The position numbers were made by a program, and so were the translations under genes. From positions 1 to 64,000 of the forward strand of contig NZ_BMZG01000001.1 in NCBI RefSeq assembly GCF_014652675.1: a DNA stretch of 64,000 bases, in the 5' to 3' direction. Within the stretch, counting starts at the first letter, position 1. Every line of letters starts with the position of its first letter. A model generated the notes under the pieces. It did no database searches and had not been told where the DNA came from. It saw only the letters and a list, made by a program, of their open reading frames with translations. Below, piece after piece: positions 23,001 to 31,053 of this stretch. The stretch is from Formosimonas limnophila (lineage in GTDB: Bacteria > Pseudomonadota > Gammaproteobacteria > Burkholderiales > Burkholderiaceae).

Positions 23001-25064
23001 GCCGTTGGCGTCCTTTTGTGTTTTGGTTTTGGCATTGATTTTGTCGGTGACGGCAATGACTTCCATTTTGCGTTTGTCCACGCCCATGAGGTCGGTTTTA
23101 TTTATCATGGCATCGAATCGGTCATCATGACTGCGTAGGGCTTGTAAGACTTGCCAAACAACTTTATAGGTTTTGTTGTCGTTCAGTGCTTCGCTGGGTG
23201 TCATGGTGGAGGGGATGACCACGGGCAATATCACATAACCACGCTTTTTGCCTTCGGCATTGCGCATGACGCGCCCAACGGATTGCACCACGTCCACTTG
23301 GCTGTTGCGTGGGGTAAGGAATAGCACGGCATCCAATGCAGGCACATCCACACCCTCAGATAAACAACGCACGTTCGATAAAATGCGGCAGGTGTCTTGT
23401 GGGGTTTGTTCTTTGAGCCAATTGAGCTTGTCCTCTTTGGCGGTGGCGTTCATGCCGCCATCGACGTGTTCGGCTTCGCATTTGAGCGTCAATGATGGGG
23501 GCAGTGATTCGGTTTCGAAGCTGTTTTCTATTTCGCTGGCTTTGTAGGCTTCAACCACTTCTGAGAACATGTTGGCGATGTTCTTTGAGCTGACCTTGTG
23601 TTGTCGCGCATTGGCTTTAATGTCAATGACCTGACAGAACGCCACTGCGCGGCGCATGGGGTCTTTGTCACCAATAAGCTCCTCATGCAGCCCTTGCTTG
23701 GATAAAGCTTTCCAACAGCCTACGATTTTGGCTGCGTCGTCTACTTTAAGGCTGTTGTTCTCGTCGGCGAGTAGGTCTTGTAATCGTGAACTGACGTGCT
23801 TTTCATCCATGGCGAGTACGAGGACTTTGTAATCCACCAATAAGCCTTGGCGCACAGCTTCTGAGAATGTAATGACATGTAGCTCTTTGCCGTAGAGGTT
23901 TTCATCATCCATTGAGCACAGGGCGATGTTGTCTTTGTCGGCGGTGGCCTTTGCCATTTCGCCATAAATGCGCGGCGTAGCGGTCATGTACAGGCGTTTG
24001 TCGGCTTTGATGAAGTCGGCATCGTGGACTTTGACAAAGTTTGATTCATCGTCATCACCAAATGTCGCCCCCGTGGTGCGGTGCGCCTCGTCACAAATGA
24101 TGAGGTCAAATGCGGCTAGGTTGTGTTCTTTTTGCGCTTTGCTGATGGTATCTATCGAGTGGTAGGTAGAGAATACGACACTCATGTGCTCGTCGTCGTG
24201 TCGTTTGGTCATTTCTATTGCCAGACGACTGGCATCGGTAGTCGCGGGGTAGCGCAATTCATGGGCGAAGGTTTGCACCGTGTCATCATCGGCTTTGCGC
24301 TTTTTACCCACATCACTGTCCGAACACACGGCGAAGCTGTGTAATGGCGTTTCGGATTCTTGCGTCCATTCGGTGAGGGTTTGGCTCAAAAGTGACAATG
24401 AAGGCACTAAAAACAGAACACGCTTGCCTTTGCCTGCGAGTTTTTCGGCAATTTTAAGACTGGTAAAGGTTTTACCCGTGCCACAGGCCATGATGAGCTT
24501 GCCACGCTCTGCGGTCTTTAAACCATGCGCTACGGCACTGAGCGCGCCTTTTTGGTGGTCGCGCAGCTTCTTTTTGTCTTTGAATTTTGGTGAGGATTTG
24601 GCTTGATATTGTGACCAGTCAATTTGGCTGTTTTCTAAATCGTGTAGGTCTATTTTGCTGACAGGTGGCTGTTGATTGGCGAGTGCGTCTTCGGCGTGTT
24701 CTGACCAGTTATTGGTCGTGGTGACAATGATGCGATGACTAAATGGCTTTTTACCCGATGCGGTAAAGAAACTGTCGATGTCGGATTTTTGAATCCGATA
24801 GTCATCGGCGTAAAACTTGCATTGAATGGCGTGGTATTCATCCGTGCCTTGGGTCTTGGCCACCAAGTCAATGCCCGTGTCTCGTTTGTCGATTCCTTGG
24901 CTGTCTGCCCATTGTGCGTATGTCCATACGTCACTGTACAGGTCTTGATAGCTGGGTTCATTTTTGAGGTAAAGCACCACAAGCTCTTCGAAATATGTGC
25001 CTTTTTCGCGCTCGCTTTGGGCGGTGGCTTTAAATTGGCTAAGTATCGTTTGTAGTGCGCTCAT
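20040..25064 (-). CDS. Type ISP restriction-modification enzyme (single polypeptide)
   Basis: A 1674-aa multidomain protein, near the size of LlaGI/LlaBIII-type enzymes. In order: an Mrr-like nuclease (DTGIDLVAKT...AIQCKFY, ~residues 62-85, with Asp and QxK), a superfamily 2 helicase/translocase with Walker A ACGTGKT (~195), IICDEAHRTTG (~325), MTATPR and SVGRVMRN (~605), an N6-adenine methyltransferase with PVEVVDFII, DPFTGTGTF (motif I) and NPPYSS (motif IV), and a C-terminal target-recognition region. Type ISP enzymes methylate one strand of an asymmetric site and cut when translocating enzymes collide. All key motifs look intact. It is the main cargo gene of the satellite. Confidence 0.92.
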   Translation of the reverse strand: MSALQTILSQFKATAQSEREKGTYFEELVVLYLKNEPSYQDLYSDVWTYAQWADSQGIDKRDTGIDLVAKTQGTDEYHAIQCKFYADDYRIQKSDIDSFFTASGKKPFSHRIIVTTTNNWSEHAEDALANQQPPVSKIDLHDLENSQIDWSQYQAKSSPKFKDKKKLRDHQKGALSAVAHGLKTAERGKLIMACGTGKTFTSLKIAEKLAGKGKRVLFLVPSLSLLSQTLTEWTQESETPLHSFAVCSDSDVGKKRKADDDTVQTFAHELRYPATTDASRLAIEMTKRHDDEHMSVVFSTYHSIDTISKAQKEHNLAAFDLIICDEAHRTTGATFGDDDESNFVKVHDADFIKADKRLYMTATPRIYGEMAKATADKDNIALCSMDDENLYGKELHVITFSEAVRQGLLVDYKVLVLAMDEKHVSSRLQDLLADENNSLKVDDAAKIVGCWKALSKQGLHEELIGDKDPMRRAVAFCQVIDIKANARQHKVSSKNIANMFSEVVEAYKASEIENSFETESLPPSLTLKCEAEHVDGGMNATAKEDKLNWLKEQTPQDTCRILSNVRCLSEGVDVPALDAVLFLTPRNSQVDVVQSVGRVMRNAEGKKRGYVILPVVIPSTMTPSEALNDNKTYKVVWQVLQALRSHDDRFDAMINKTDLMGVDKRKMEVIAVTDKINAKTKTQKDANGKTIKNKNTGRGGSSIGTADTPVPAQGELAFEVGEIERAIIAKIVDKCGNRHHWEDWANDIAKIANTHITRIQTILENPNNTEAISAFNAFAHEIRDDLNGAITDAEIVEMLAQHLITKPVFDALFEGYSFAQNNPMSLAMQDVLNVLEKHHLEKETDTLERFYTSVKERAAGITNATGKQKIVVELYDKFFRNAFPRMTQRLGIVYTPVEVVDFIIHSVNDILKSEFNQTLGSDNVHIIDPFTGTGTFITRLLQSGLIAPEQLAHKYKHEIHANELVLLAYYIAAINIESVYHDLIKEQNPDTEVQYQPFNGICLTDTFQMNEKEDLVSELLEANSSRRKRQKKLDIRVIIGNPPYSSGQESANDNNANVVYPKLDEEIRNSYAAKSKATNKNALYDSYIRAIRWASDRIKDAGVIGFVSGSGFIEKPAMDGMRKCLTDEFTNMYVLNLRGDIRKNMLSRGKAKEGQNIFESGSMTGIAVTFFVKNPQSMSHGNIYYHNIGDDLKTSEKKEKLIEFASITGITAANGWVNITPDVHGDWINQRDDSFSEHISLGDKKDKSSEVLFENYSSGLKTQRDAWCYNYSKQLLAKNMRLTINFYNEEVDRYINSNCPPNTEDFISFENSKISWTRALKWDLEKQRRFKFAANKIVISLYRPFTKAALYFDRSFNEMVYQMPRIFPDASAENRVILINGKGSRNGVSSLMSDCIVDLNMLEAGAQCFPLKLYEPNVSDTSNAATPQSEMFDDASEVGLSNGAAGQYTIKDGITDAGLAHFADFYAAQMPAGASISKEDVFYYTYGLLHSEDYKTRYADNLTKELPRIPRVKTYRDFEAFMQAGRALAELHVDYESVAPYPVNFVGGALAVQALSDKDFYVTKMKFGKGTGTDEDGKPIKHNKTRIEYNAKITLTDIPLEAYDYIVNGKPAIEWVMERQSVTTHKDSGIVNDANDWAIETMNNARYPLELLQRVITVSIETVKIVKALPKLEI

Positions 25065-25100
25065 GAGTGACCTCGGTTTTAATTGATTTGACCGTAGATT

Positions 25101-25652
25101 TTAGCTGATAGCCGTTGTTTTTTGGAGTTGATTGCTAACTAATTGTGAATTGGGGCAGATAATCCAACTTTCATAAAAACAGGGCTTATCTATGTGTTTG
25201 GTCACATATTCGACTACTCGCTTTTTGTCTCGGTTTATCTGCTGAATGTCTACACTGCCATGCTGGGCTTGTTTGAGCCATTGGGTTTCTAAAATTCTGA
25301 GCGTCCATTCTGTCTTGGTTGGGCATATTTTAAGCAATAAGTGAAAATGTGCGAATCCTCGGCTGTCGTATTCAATAAAACCACACCATAACCATTGTTC
25401 ATTTGCATAGCCTCGGCTTCTAAATAAACGGCTCGTCATATTGCTGTGAAAACGTCTGAGCTTGGCTTGCATGGTAGCCACTTGATAATCTTGGTTGGTG
25501 TTTAGTGTGATGAGGTGCGTCCATTCAATGCTTACAAGCCAATTGCCCAGCTCCTTTTTGAGCATGATGTGTTGCTTTGTGCGCCGTGTGAGTGTGTTGT
25601 CATATAAGGCTGATTCGTTGATTGCGGGCGTAACTTGGCTAATGAATGTCAT
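25101..25652 (-). CDS. HUH-type replication initiator-like protein
   Basis: A protein of 183 aa from ATG 25652 (MTFISQVTPA), or 218 aa from a TTG at 25757 that overlaps the AlpA stop. It carries a plausible HUH metal motif, FAHFHLLLKI, preceded by a motif-1-like WTHLITLNTN and followed by VVEYVTKHI, where a Tyr and Lys sit as expected for the nicking motif. These three motifs in this order suggest a rolling-circle Rep or inovirus Gp2-like protein, cutting one strand at an origin. Its place after AlpA matches the rep gene in satellites. The function is inferred from motifs only. Confidence 0.6.
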   Translation of the reverse strand: MTFISQVTPAINESALYDNTLTRRTKQHIMLKKELGNWLVSIEWTHLITLNTNQDYQVATMQAKLRRFHSNMTSRLFRSRGYANEQWLWCGFIEYDSRGFAHFHLLLKICPTKTEWTLRILETQWLKQAQHGSVDIQQINRDKKRVVEYVTKHIDKPCFYESWIICPNSQLVSNQLQKTTAIS

Positions 25653-25753
25653 CTTGCATTCGCTTTTAAAACGGTTGGGATGGAGGGGTAAGGCTGGCGA
25701 CCATCGCACGCGCCTATGGTTTTTTAATACTGGGTTAAAATTGATGGGGCAGT

Positions 25754-25957
25754 TCAAGCCCTGTAATCAAGAGGCGACTCAAAAAACTTGTGCAGCTCCT
25801 CGTTACGGTACATGGTGCAACGCGCACCGAGCTTTATCGGCTGTGGTGCTTTGCCCTCTAAAACAAGCTGTCGCCACTTTTCTTTACTGAATGGACAAAA
25901 CGGCTGAAATTGTTTCCATCGGCTGAGGCCTTGGGTGGGTAGTGATAATGTCGTCAT
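25754..25957 (-). CDS. AlpA-family DNA-binding regulator/excisionase
   Basis: A 67-aa protein with a MerR-like helix-turn-helix: CPFSKEKWRQLVLEGKAPQP, then GARCTMYRNEELHKFFES. This is the AlpA/P4 Vis-like pattern of small regulators that activate integrase or act as excisionase in P4-like and PICI elements. It sits between the orphan 245-aa gene and the Rep-like gene, and its stop overlaps the upstream TTG of the latter. In gram-negative PICIs AlpA is the master activator; that role is likely here but unproven. Confidence 0.8.
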   Translation of the reverse strand: MTTLSLPTQGLSRWKQFQPFCPFSKEKWRQLVLEGKAPQPIKLGARCTMYRNEELHKFFESPLDYRA

Positions 25958-26029
25958 TTGCGACTCCTTTTTAACTATGGTCTTTGATAGCCAAACTTGC
26001 TATGTGCCGACTCTAAAGGAATTGATTAA

Positions 26030-26066
26030 AAAAAAGGCCTCACACCTGAGGTGTAAAGCCTTTTTT
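26030..26066 (-). terminator. Intrinsic terminator after the 245-aa gene
   Basis: On the minus strand AAAAAAGGC...GCCTTTTTTT arms enclose an inner stem ACACCTCAGGTGT and end in a long T run. It lies ~20 bases after the stop of the gene at 26085, separating the integrase-side transcript from the alpA-rep-defence transcript. Confidence 0.85.
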
Positions 26067-26084
26067 AATGCTGATGTTTTTTAG

Positions 26085-26822
26085 CTAAGCAGTTGTTTTT
26101 ATTACCTTTCTTTGAACGTAGTCTTGTATTGTGAACCATGTGGCCTCAAAGATTTGTTCTTGTGTGGTGTCGTGTTTTTGCCAATCATAAATGATGACGC
26201 TGCCATCATTAGCAGCTTCTTTTAGCCATTTGTGCAACTGCCCATCTTTTTCTGTGAGGGTGCTCGAATCACTGTCTTTATGCGTTTTAAGAAACGCCCG
26301 TAGTTTTTGAGTGTCGTTTAATCCATTCGTTTTAATAAAGGTGTCGATGCCCTGTGGTTTGTAGATGGTCTCAATGATGCTTTCACCTATTTGGACATAA
26401 ATTTCTTGAAAGTCTTTCCAGCCTCCTTCTTTTTGACCGTGATTTTCTTTGACTTTGCCTCGCTTTTTGATTTCGCAATAAAACCAGCACTTTAAATCCA
26501 ACAGTGGCTCACCTTGGGCTAATTTATGATTTTTGTGGTTTTCTTTTTCGGCTTGCGCCCTCGCATAATCAGCACCATTATTGAATTTGATGCTCATTAA
26601 TTCGAGGATGACCTCATGGGTTAGCTCATCATCATGTGATGCAAGGATTTTTATTGACTCGCTTGCTGAAGCTGTGGATAGTTCAAGTAATATTTTTTTG
26701 CTTACTTGGATTGTCTGATAACGTTTGCGCCAGTAATCAGGGATGGTTTCGGCCATTTGTCCTGAGCGTATTTCTTGCTCTATTTGTTCAAAATAATATT
26801 TTTCAAAATTCATTTTATCCAC
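26085..26822 (-). CDS. Satellite-borne protein of unknown function (245 aa)
   Basis: I do not recognise this family. The 245-aa product is soluble, hydrophilic and mostly helical in appearance, with a Lys-rich stretch (KKRGKVKENHGQKEGGWKDF, ~135-154) and no signal peptide or membrane helix. Start codons at 26822 and 26813 are both possible. It begins 3 bases after the integrase stop and has its own terminator, so it is likely cotranscribed with the integrase. The integrase-proximal slot in satellites often carries accessory or anti-phage genes, which is the only clue to function. Confidence 0.7.
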   Translation of the reverse strand: MDKMNFEKYYFEQIEQEIRSGQMAETIPDYWRKRYQTIQVSKKILLELSTASASESIKILASHDDELTHEVILELMSIKFNNGADYARAQAEKENHKNHKLAQGEPLLDLKCWFYCEIKKRGKVKENHGQKEGGWKDFQEIYVQIGESIIETIYKPQGIDTFIKTNGLNDTQKLRAFLKTHKDSDSSTLTEKDGQLHKWLKEAANDGSVIIYDWQKHDTTQEQIFEATWFTIQDYVQRKVIKTTA

Positions 26823-26824
26823 CT

Positions 26825-28117
26825 TTATTGTGAACGTGCCATTTTAAGAATCTGACCGCTATGCCTTAATTCATCCAATCTGTCTGCCCATGCTTGCATC
26901 ATCTTTTTACGTTGAGGCACGTATTTGGCGTGATTGTATGCAGCGGCTACTTTGTTGCGCTCCATATGGGCAAGCTGTAATTCAATGTGCTCGTGTGGAT
27001 AACCCATTTCGTGTAATTCTGTCGATGCCACCCCTCTAAATCCGTGAACCGTCATGCGGTCTTTATATCCCAATATGTGCAAGGCTTTATTCAGTGTGCC
27101 ATCACTCATCACTTTATTCTCACCCTTGGTGCTTGGGAATAAGTGCTTTCGGTGGCCATTGATACGGTGCAATTGCTCGATAACTTCTAACGCTTGGCGT
27201 GATAATGGCACGATATGTGGGGTGGGCATTTTCATGCGCTCAGCTGGGATTGTCCACAATCCCGCTTCAAGGTCAAACTCGCGCCACTCTGCGCCGCGTA
27301 GCTCACCATGGCGCACAAAGGTTAAAGCCATCAACTGCAAGCCTAAACGCGCCAGTACGCCATCGTATGAATCTATAGCTCGCAGTAGGTTGGGCATTTC
27401 CTTAATACCTACACGCAACTGGTTCACTACTTGATGTTTGCCTGCCAATAAGTCCCCGCGCCGTATATTGGCTAAAGGATTGCTTTCCATTATACCCAGT
27501 GCGCAAGCGTGCCTAAATATTTGCCCACATGCTACCCATGCCTTATCTGCCAGCACAGGGGCGCGCTCCTCAATGGCTTTGAGCACAGGGGCGATTTCAC
27601 GCAAGGTGAGGGCGTTGATTGAACGCTTGCCCAATTTGGGCAGCACATCGGCTTCAAGCCTGCGCCATGTGGCTGTGGCGTGTTTCTCGCTGATGCCTTT
27701 GCCAATGCGCCAGTTTTCCCACCATAGCTTTGCCACTTGCTCAAATGTGTTTTGCGCTTCCTTTTTGGCCTGCGCTTTCGATTCTTGGCGTGCCTGTGCG
27801 GGGTCTATGCCTTGTTTGACTTGTGCGTAGGCTTCCGAGTGCTTTTGACGGGCTTGGGCAAGGGTAACGGCTGGATACTCACCCAACGATAAACGGCTTG
27901 CCTTGCCGTGAATACGGTAACGATAAAACCAAAACCACGCGCCCCATTCGCGACGTATGAGGGTTAAGCCTTTGCCGTCTGATAATGATGTGGGTATGCT
28001 CACTTGTCCCGCTGCATCCATGAATAGAGACAATACTGTGTCGTCGCCCAATAAAGCACGTTCTATGTTATTGATGTCTTTGGGTAGTTTTGCGGGATTG
28101 AGTTTTTCGGCAGCCAT
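26825..28117 (-). CDS. int: Tyrosine recombinase, P4-type integrase
   Basis: A 430-aa integrase. The N-terminal arm-binding (DUF4102-like) domain includes SDGKGLTLIRREWGAWFWFYRY and SLGEYPAVTLAQAR. The SAM-like core-binding domain follows, then the catalytic domain with FVRHGELRGAEW (Arg), TVHGFRGVAST (HxxR) and HMERNKVAAAYNHAKY (His/Tyr region). It integrates DNA at tRNA 3' ends. It is transcribed away from the tRNA-Met gene 234 bases upstream, whose 3' end is the attachment site. The leader contains several GGATACACA repeats likely bound by the integrase itself. Confidence 0.93.
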   Translation of the reverse strand: MAAEKLNPAKLPKDINNIERALLGDDTVLSLFMDAAGQVSIPTSLSDGKGLTLIRREWGAWFWFYRYRIHGKASRLSLGEYPAVTLAQARQKHSEAYAQVKQGIDPAQARQESKAQAKKEAQNTFEQVAKLWWENWRIGKGISEKHATATWRRLEADVLPKLGKRSINALTLREIAPVLKAIEERAPVLADKAWVACGQIFRHACALGIMESNPLANIRRGDLLAGKHQVVNQLRVGIKEMPNLLRAIDSYDGVLARLGLQLMALTFVRHGELRGAEWREFDLEAGLWTIPAERMKMPTPHIVPLSRQALEVIEQLHRINGHRKHLFPSTKGENKVMSDGTLNKALHILGYKDRMTVHGFRGVASTELHEMGYPHEHIELQLAHMERNKVAAAYNHAKYVPQRKKMMQAWADRLDELRHSGQILKMARSQ

Positions 28118-28238
28118 TTGTGTATCCGTTCACTTATTGATGGTTTTTCAATAAAATCAAACGGATAGGGTGGTTTAGTGTATCCGTTGGTTCGATTAAT
28201 GTGTTGTCATCATAACGGATACACATACGGATACACAA
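28118..28238. repeat. Integrase arm-type repeats, tRNA-proximal end
   Basis: Four copies of a TGTGTATCCG/CGGATACACA word lie between the integrase start and tRNA-Met: inverted at 28118-28130 and 28178-28188, direct at 28215-28226 and 28227-28238. The same word occurs at the other end of the element (18208-18219, 18392-18414). They could also act in autoregulation of int, because they flank its likely promoter. Confidence 0.65.
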
Positions 28239-28281
28239 GTTATTTTTCGCCTATGGTTGCCAAGGGTTGGCTATGAATAGC

Positions 28282-28306
28282 AAAAAGCCCGCAATTACGC
28301 GGGCTT
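28282..28306 (-). terminator. Terminator downstream of tRNA-Met
   Basis: On the minus strand GCCCGC and GCGGGC arms separated by a short loop are followed by five T. It lies ~45 bases after the tRNA 3' end and would stop tRNA transcription before the integrase. A near copy exists at 18263-18287. Confidence 0.7.
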
Positions 28307-28350
28307 CAGGCTTGTTTCTTGCTAACGTCGGGTGACGTTTGGCTATATAT

Positions 28351-28427
<77 letters not shown>

Positions 28428-28486
28428 GAAAGATTGGCATTATGATGACCTTGAAGATGTTTGTCAAGGCGTTTTTTCATAAATGA

Positions 28487-29389
28487 TTATGTGTTTGCCG
28501 ACATTGGGTTTTGGTTGACAGCTTTTTTCAGGCTGGCCATGATGATGTTGTGATAGCTGGCGAAGATGACAGCGTAGTTGAGCGCGGTGAATAGACAGAT
28601 GGCTGGCAATATGAGCCAAGTGCTGATTAACGGAGCGACGGCTGTGAGAATCGATAGCAGTATGGATATCACAAAAAAAGCAAACAGCATCAAGCATCCC
28701 AATACAATCAGGGGCAATATGTTTTTCAAGATGGTGATGACAGAGTAAAGCATGGCGCGCAGTGGCGATGTGTTTTGCCAAACCAAAAATAGTGGGCTGT
28801 AAACGAACAGAGCGATCAAACCCATCATGGTGAACGTCAGCAGATACAGGCTATTGATCGCTTTATAAAAAGCGGGGTCGTTGAAGTAGAGGTTTTCAAG
28901 CTTAAGGCGGTTTTCGCTGGCGATGGTGGTGGCTTCGGACAGGTTGGTTGCGGGTTGCGTATTGCTAAATAGTTCTATGGCTTTCGCAATCGGGGTCGTG
29001 TCGACTTGCTGCAAAATCAGTGCGACAGCGGCAGGGATGATGGCGATAATGGCGCCGAGTGCGAATAGTCGTGTGCGGTGATTGGCGTGAAAGCCTGAAA
29101 ATACGTCAAAAGGCGTAACGCCTTGCTGAAGTCGGATTTTTTGCGCCACGTCGGCCATACCGAATGATAATGCTGGCATGACGACGGTGGATAATGCCAA
29201 GCCAATGAAGGGGACACTGTTGATGAGCAATGACAAGAGAATTGTCCATGCTGCGGTGATGAAGAGCGACCAAGGTTGTGCTTTGAGTAGCAAAAAGCCA
29301 TTTTTGAACCAAGTAAAACCGCTGCCAATCGGCATACTGGCGATTTTAAAAGAAAGTGTCGTGGTTGTCGGTGTTGATGTGTCGTTCAT
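28487..29389 (-). CDS. BPSS1780-type integral membrane protein
   Basis: A 300-aa polytopic membrane protein with about five or six long hydrophobic segments and a glycine-rich start (ASMPIGSGFTWFKNGFLLLKAQPW) typical of the BPSS1780 family, which is common in Burkholderiales. Function is unknown. It lies 5 bases downstream of the homoserine kinase gene on the same strand, a pairing that suggests cotranscription. Confidence 0.8.
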   Translation of the reverse strand: MNDTSTPTTTTLSFKIASMPIGSGFTWFKNGFLLLKAQPWSLFITAAWTILLSLLINSVPFIGLALSTVVMPALSFGMADVAQKIRLQQGVTPFDVFSGFHANHRTRLFALGAIIAIIPAAVALILQQVDTTPIAKAIELFSNTQPATNLSEATTIASENRLKLENLYFNDPAFYKAINSLYLLTFTMMGLIALFVYSPLFLVWQNTSPLRAMLYSVITILKNILPLIVLGCLMLFAFFVISILLSILTAVAPLISTWLILPAICLFTALNYAVIFASYHNIIMASLKKAVNQNPMSANT

Positions 29390-29394
29390 GTGAT

Positions 29395-30366
29395 TTAAAT
29401 CCAGAGAAAGTTGTCGTGTGCGGCACGTCGACTGAGCAATATACGCTCAAAATGTGTGGGATCTTTGGGGGTGAGCATCTCGGCTTCGCGGGTGCGGTAG
29501 TAGTCATATAAGCGCGAAATCCAAAAACGCAAGGCCGCCGCGCGTAGCATCATCGGCCATGCAGCCTTGTCTGCGTCAGTGAGTGGATTCACAGCGTGAT
29601 AAGCGGACATCATGGCGTGAAAGTGCTCGGTCAGCAGCTCGCCTGTGCTGCGCTCAATGCACCAGTCATTGACCGTGACCGCGAGGTCAAACAACCATTT
29701 ATCAACCCCTGCGAAATAAAAATCAATGAAAGCAGGCTCATCGGGGGTGGCGAATAAAACATTGTCGACAAATAAGTCACAGTGACCTGCACCGCTGGGC
29801 AGGGATTGATATTGGGCCGTTTGGGCGAATTTTTGTTGTTCGCTGATTTCATCACGCAGCAGGTCTGCGATTTTATCTGGGAGAAACTCAGCCACGCGAC
29901 TTTCCATCATCACCCACCAGTCTAAACCGCGCAGGTTCGGCTGAGTGCCGTTAAAGTCTTTACCTGCCAAATGCATCTGCGCCAATACGCGGCCGACACT
30001 GGCGCAGTGCGCTGGCGTCGGTGTGGCTGTGTCGCTGCCCGCTAATTTACTGACCAAGCAGGCAGGTTTGCCTGCAAGTGGGCGGAACAATGTGCCATTT
30101 TTGTCCGCAAAAGGACGCGGTACAGGAATGCCCTTGATGGCCAAGTGCTGCATGAGTTCGAGGTAAAACGGCAGTTGTTCGGGGGTGAGCAACTCAAAAA
30201 TGGTCAACACGTAATCGGTATTTGTGCCATCTTGCTTGAGCGTGACAAAAAAGTTTGAGTTCTCGATGCCGCTGGCAATGCCTTTGAATTCAACGAGTTC
30301 GCCGAGGTTTAACGGTTGCAGCCAGTCGCGCAACTGCTCTGAGGTGATGGGGGTGAAAACGGCCAT
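29395..30366 (-). CDS. thrB: Homoserine kinase (COG2334 type)
   Basis: A 323-aa enzyme phosphorylating L-homoserine in threonine biosynthesis. It belongs to the aminoglycoside-phosphotransferase-like kind of ThrB found in Pseudomonas and Burkholderiales, not the GHMP kind. Visible features are GIENSNFFV near residue 34, the catalytic GHCDLFVDNVLF block (~195) and the metal-binding FIDFYFAG (~216). A minus-strand terminator of the copper cluster precedes it. Confidence 0.92.
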   Translation of the reverse strand: MAVFTPITSEQLRDWLQPLNLGELVEFKGIASGIENSNFFVTLKQDGTNTDYVLTIFELLTPEQLPFYLELMQHLAIKGIPVPRPFADKNGTLFRPLAGKPACLVSKLAGSDTATPTPAHCASVGRVLAQMHLAGKDFNGTQPNLRGLDWWVMMESRVAEFLPDKIADLLRDEISEQQKFAQTAQYQSLPSGAGHCDLFVDNVLFATPDEPAFIDFYFAGVDKWLFDLAVTVNDWCIERSTGELLTEHFHAMMSAYHAVNPLTDADKAAWPMMLRAAALRFWISRLYDYYRTREAEMLTPKDPTHFERILLSRRAAHDNFLWI

Positions 30367-30386
30367 GGTCTTTGTTCATTTGACAT

Positions 30387-30415
30387 AAAAAACTGCGCGT
30401 TGGGATAACGCGCAG
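30387..30415 (-). terminator. Terminator of the copper gene cluster
   Basis: A perfect 9-bp stem (CTGCGCGTT with AACGCGCAG, 5-base loop) is followed on the minus strand by six T. It lies 100 bases after the PCu(A)C gene and just before the thrB start codon, so it separates the two transcripts. Confidence 0.9.
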
Positions 30416-30515
30416 CGTGATGGGACGTATTTTAGCAAAAATTACTCATCAGAACGAATTCGTTTTGACTTGTTTTTCTCTGTCAATAATTTAAATGGTG
30501 TTCGTAGTTCTTTAT

Positions 30516-30977
30516 TCAATGATGTCCAGTGTGTTCTGTATCCATTTGTCCCAATGCTTTAACAGTGGCCATGACTTTGATGATTTCCGTTTTGCCTTTA
30601 GTGGTTTTGATCGTGAGTGTGACGGGGACTTTGCTTCCTGCTGCCAAAGGCTGCTTCAAACCAATGAACATGAGGTGTAGGCCACCTGGCTTTAACTCAA
30701 CTTTTTGTTTCGCAGGCAGTCGGATGCTGGGCTGCTGCTCCATTTTCATCATGCCGTTTTCGTGACTCATGGCATGCAGCTGTACTTCTTGTGCTGCAGG
30801 TGATTTGGCGGCGATCAGCTGAGCATTTTCTGTGCTGACGAGCGTGACAAACGCGCCGCCCATGCTTTGCCCCGAAACTGTGGCGCGTGCCCATGCGTCT
30901 CTCGCGGTGGTTTTGGCGTGGGTGGTGATGGTCACGCCCATCAGTGCTGCGGCTATTAACCAGTTGAATTTATTCAT
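30516..30977 (-). CDS. Periplasmic copper chaperone PCu(A)C
   Basis: A 153-aa secreted protein with a signal peptide (~21 residues, ending THAK) and the PCu(A)C fold. Its copper ligands lie in the patterns LHAMSHENGMMKM and LHLMFIGL, matching the H(M)x10Mx21HxM signature. A His-rich tail (DTEHTGHH) may add a metal site. The family delivers Cu(I) to cytochrome oxidase. It follows the YcnI-like gene, with which it often co-occurs. Confidence 0.92.
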   Translation of the reverse strand: MNKFNWLIAAALMGVTITTHAKTTARDAWARATVSGQSMGGAFVTLVSTENAQLIAAKSPAAQEVQLHAMSHENGMMKMEQQPSIRLPAKQKVELKPGGLHLMFIGLKQPLAAGSKVPVTLTIKTTKGKTEIIKVMATVKALGQMDTEHTGHH

Positions 30978-31053
30978 GATTTCTATTCCTCAATCTGAGC
31001 TTTTGGATGCTTTGCGCACACCGATGATGTGCGCAAACGACTTTAGAAAGGCT

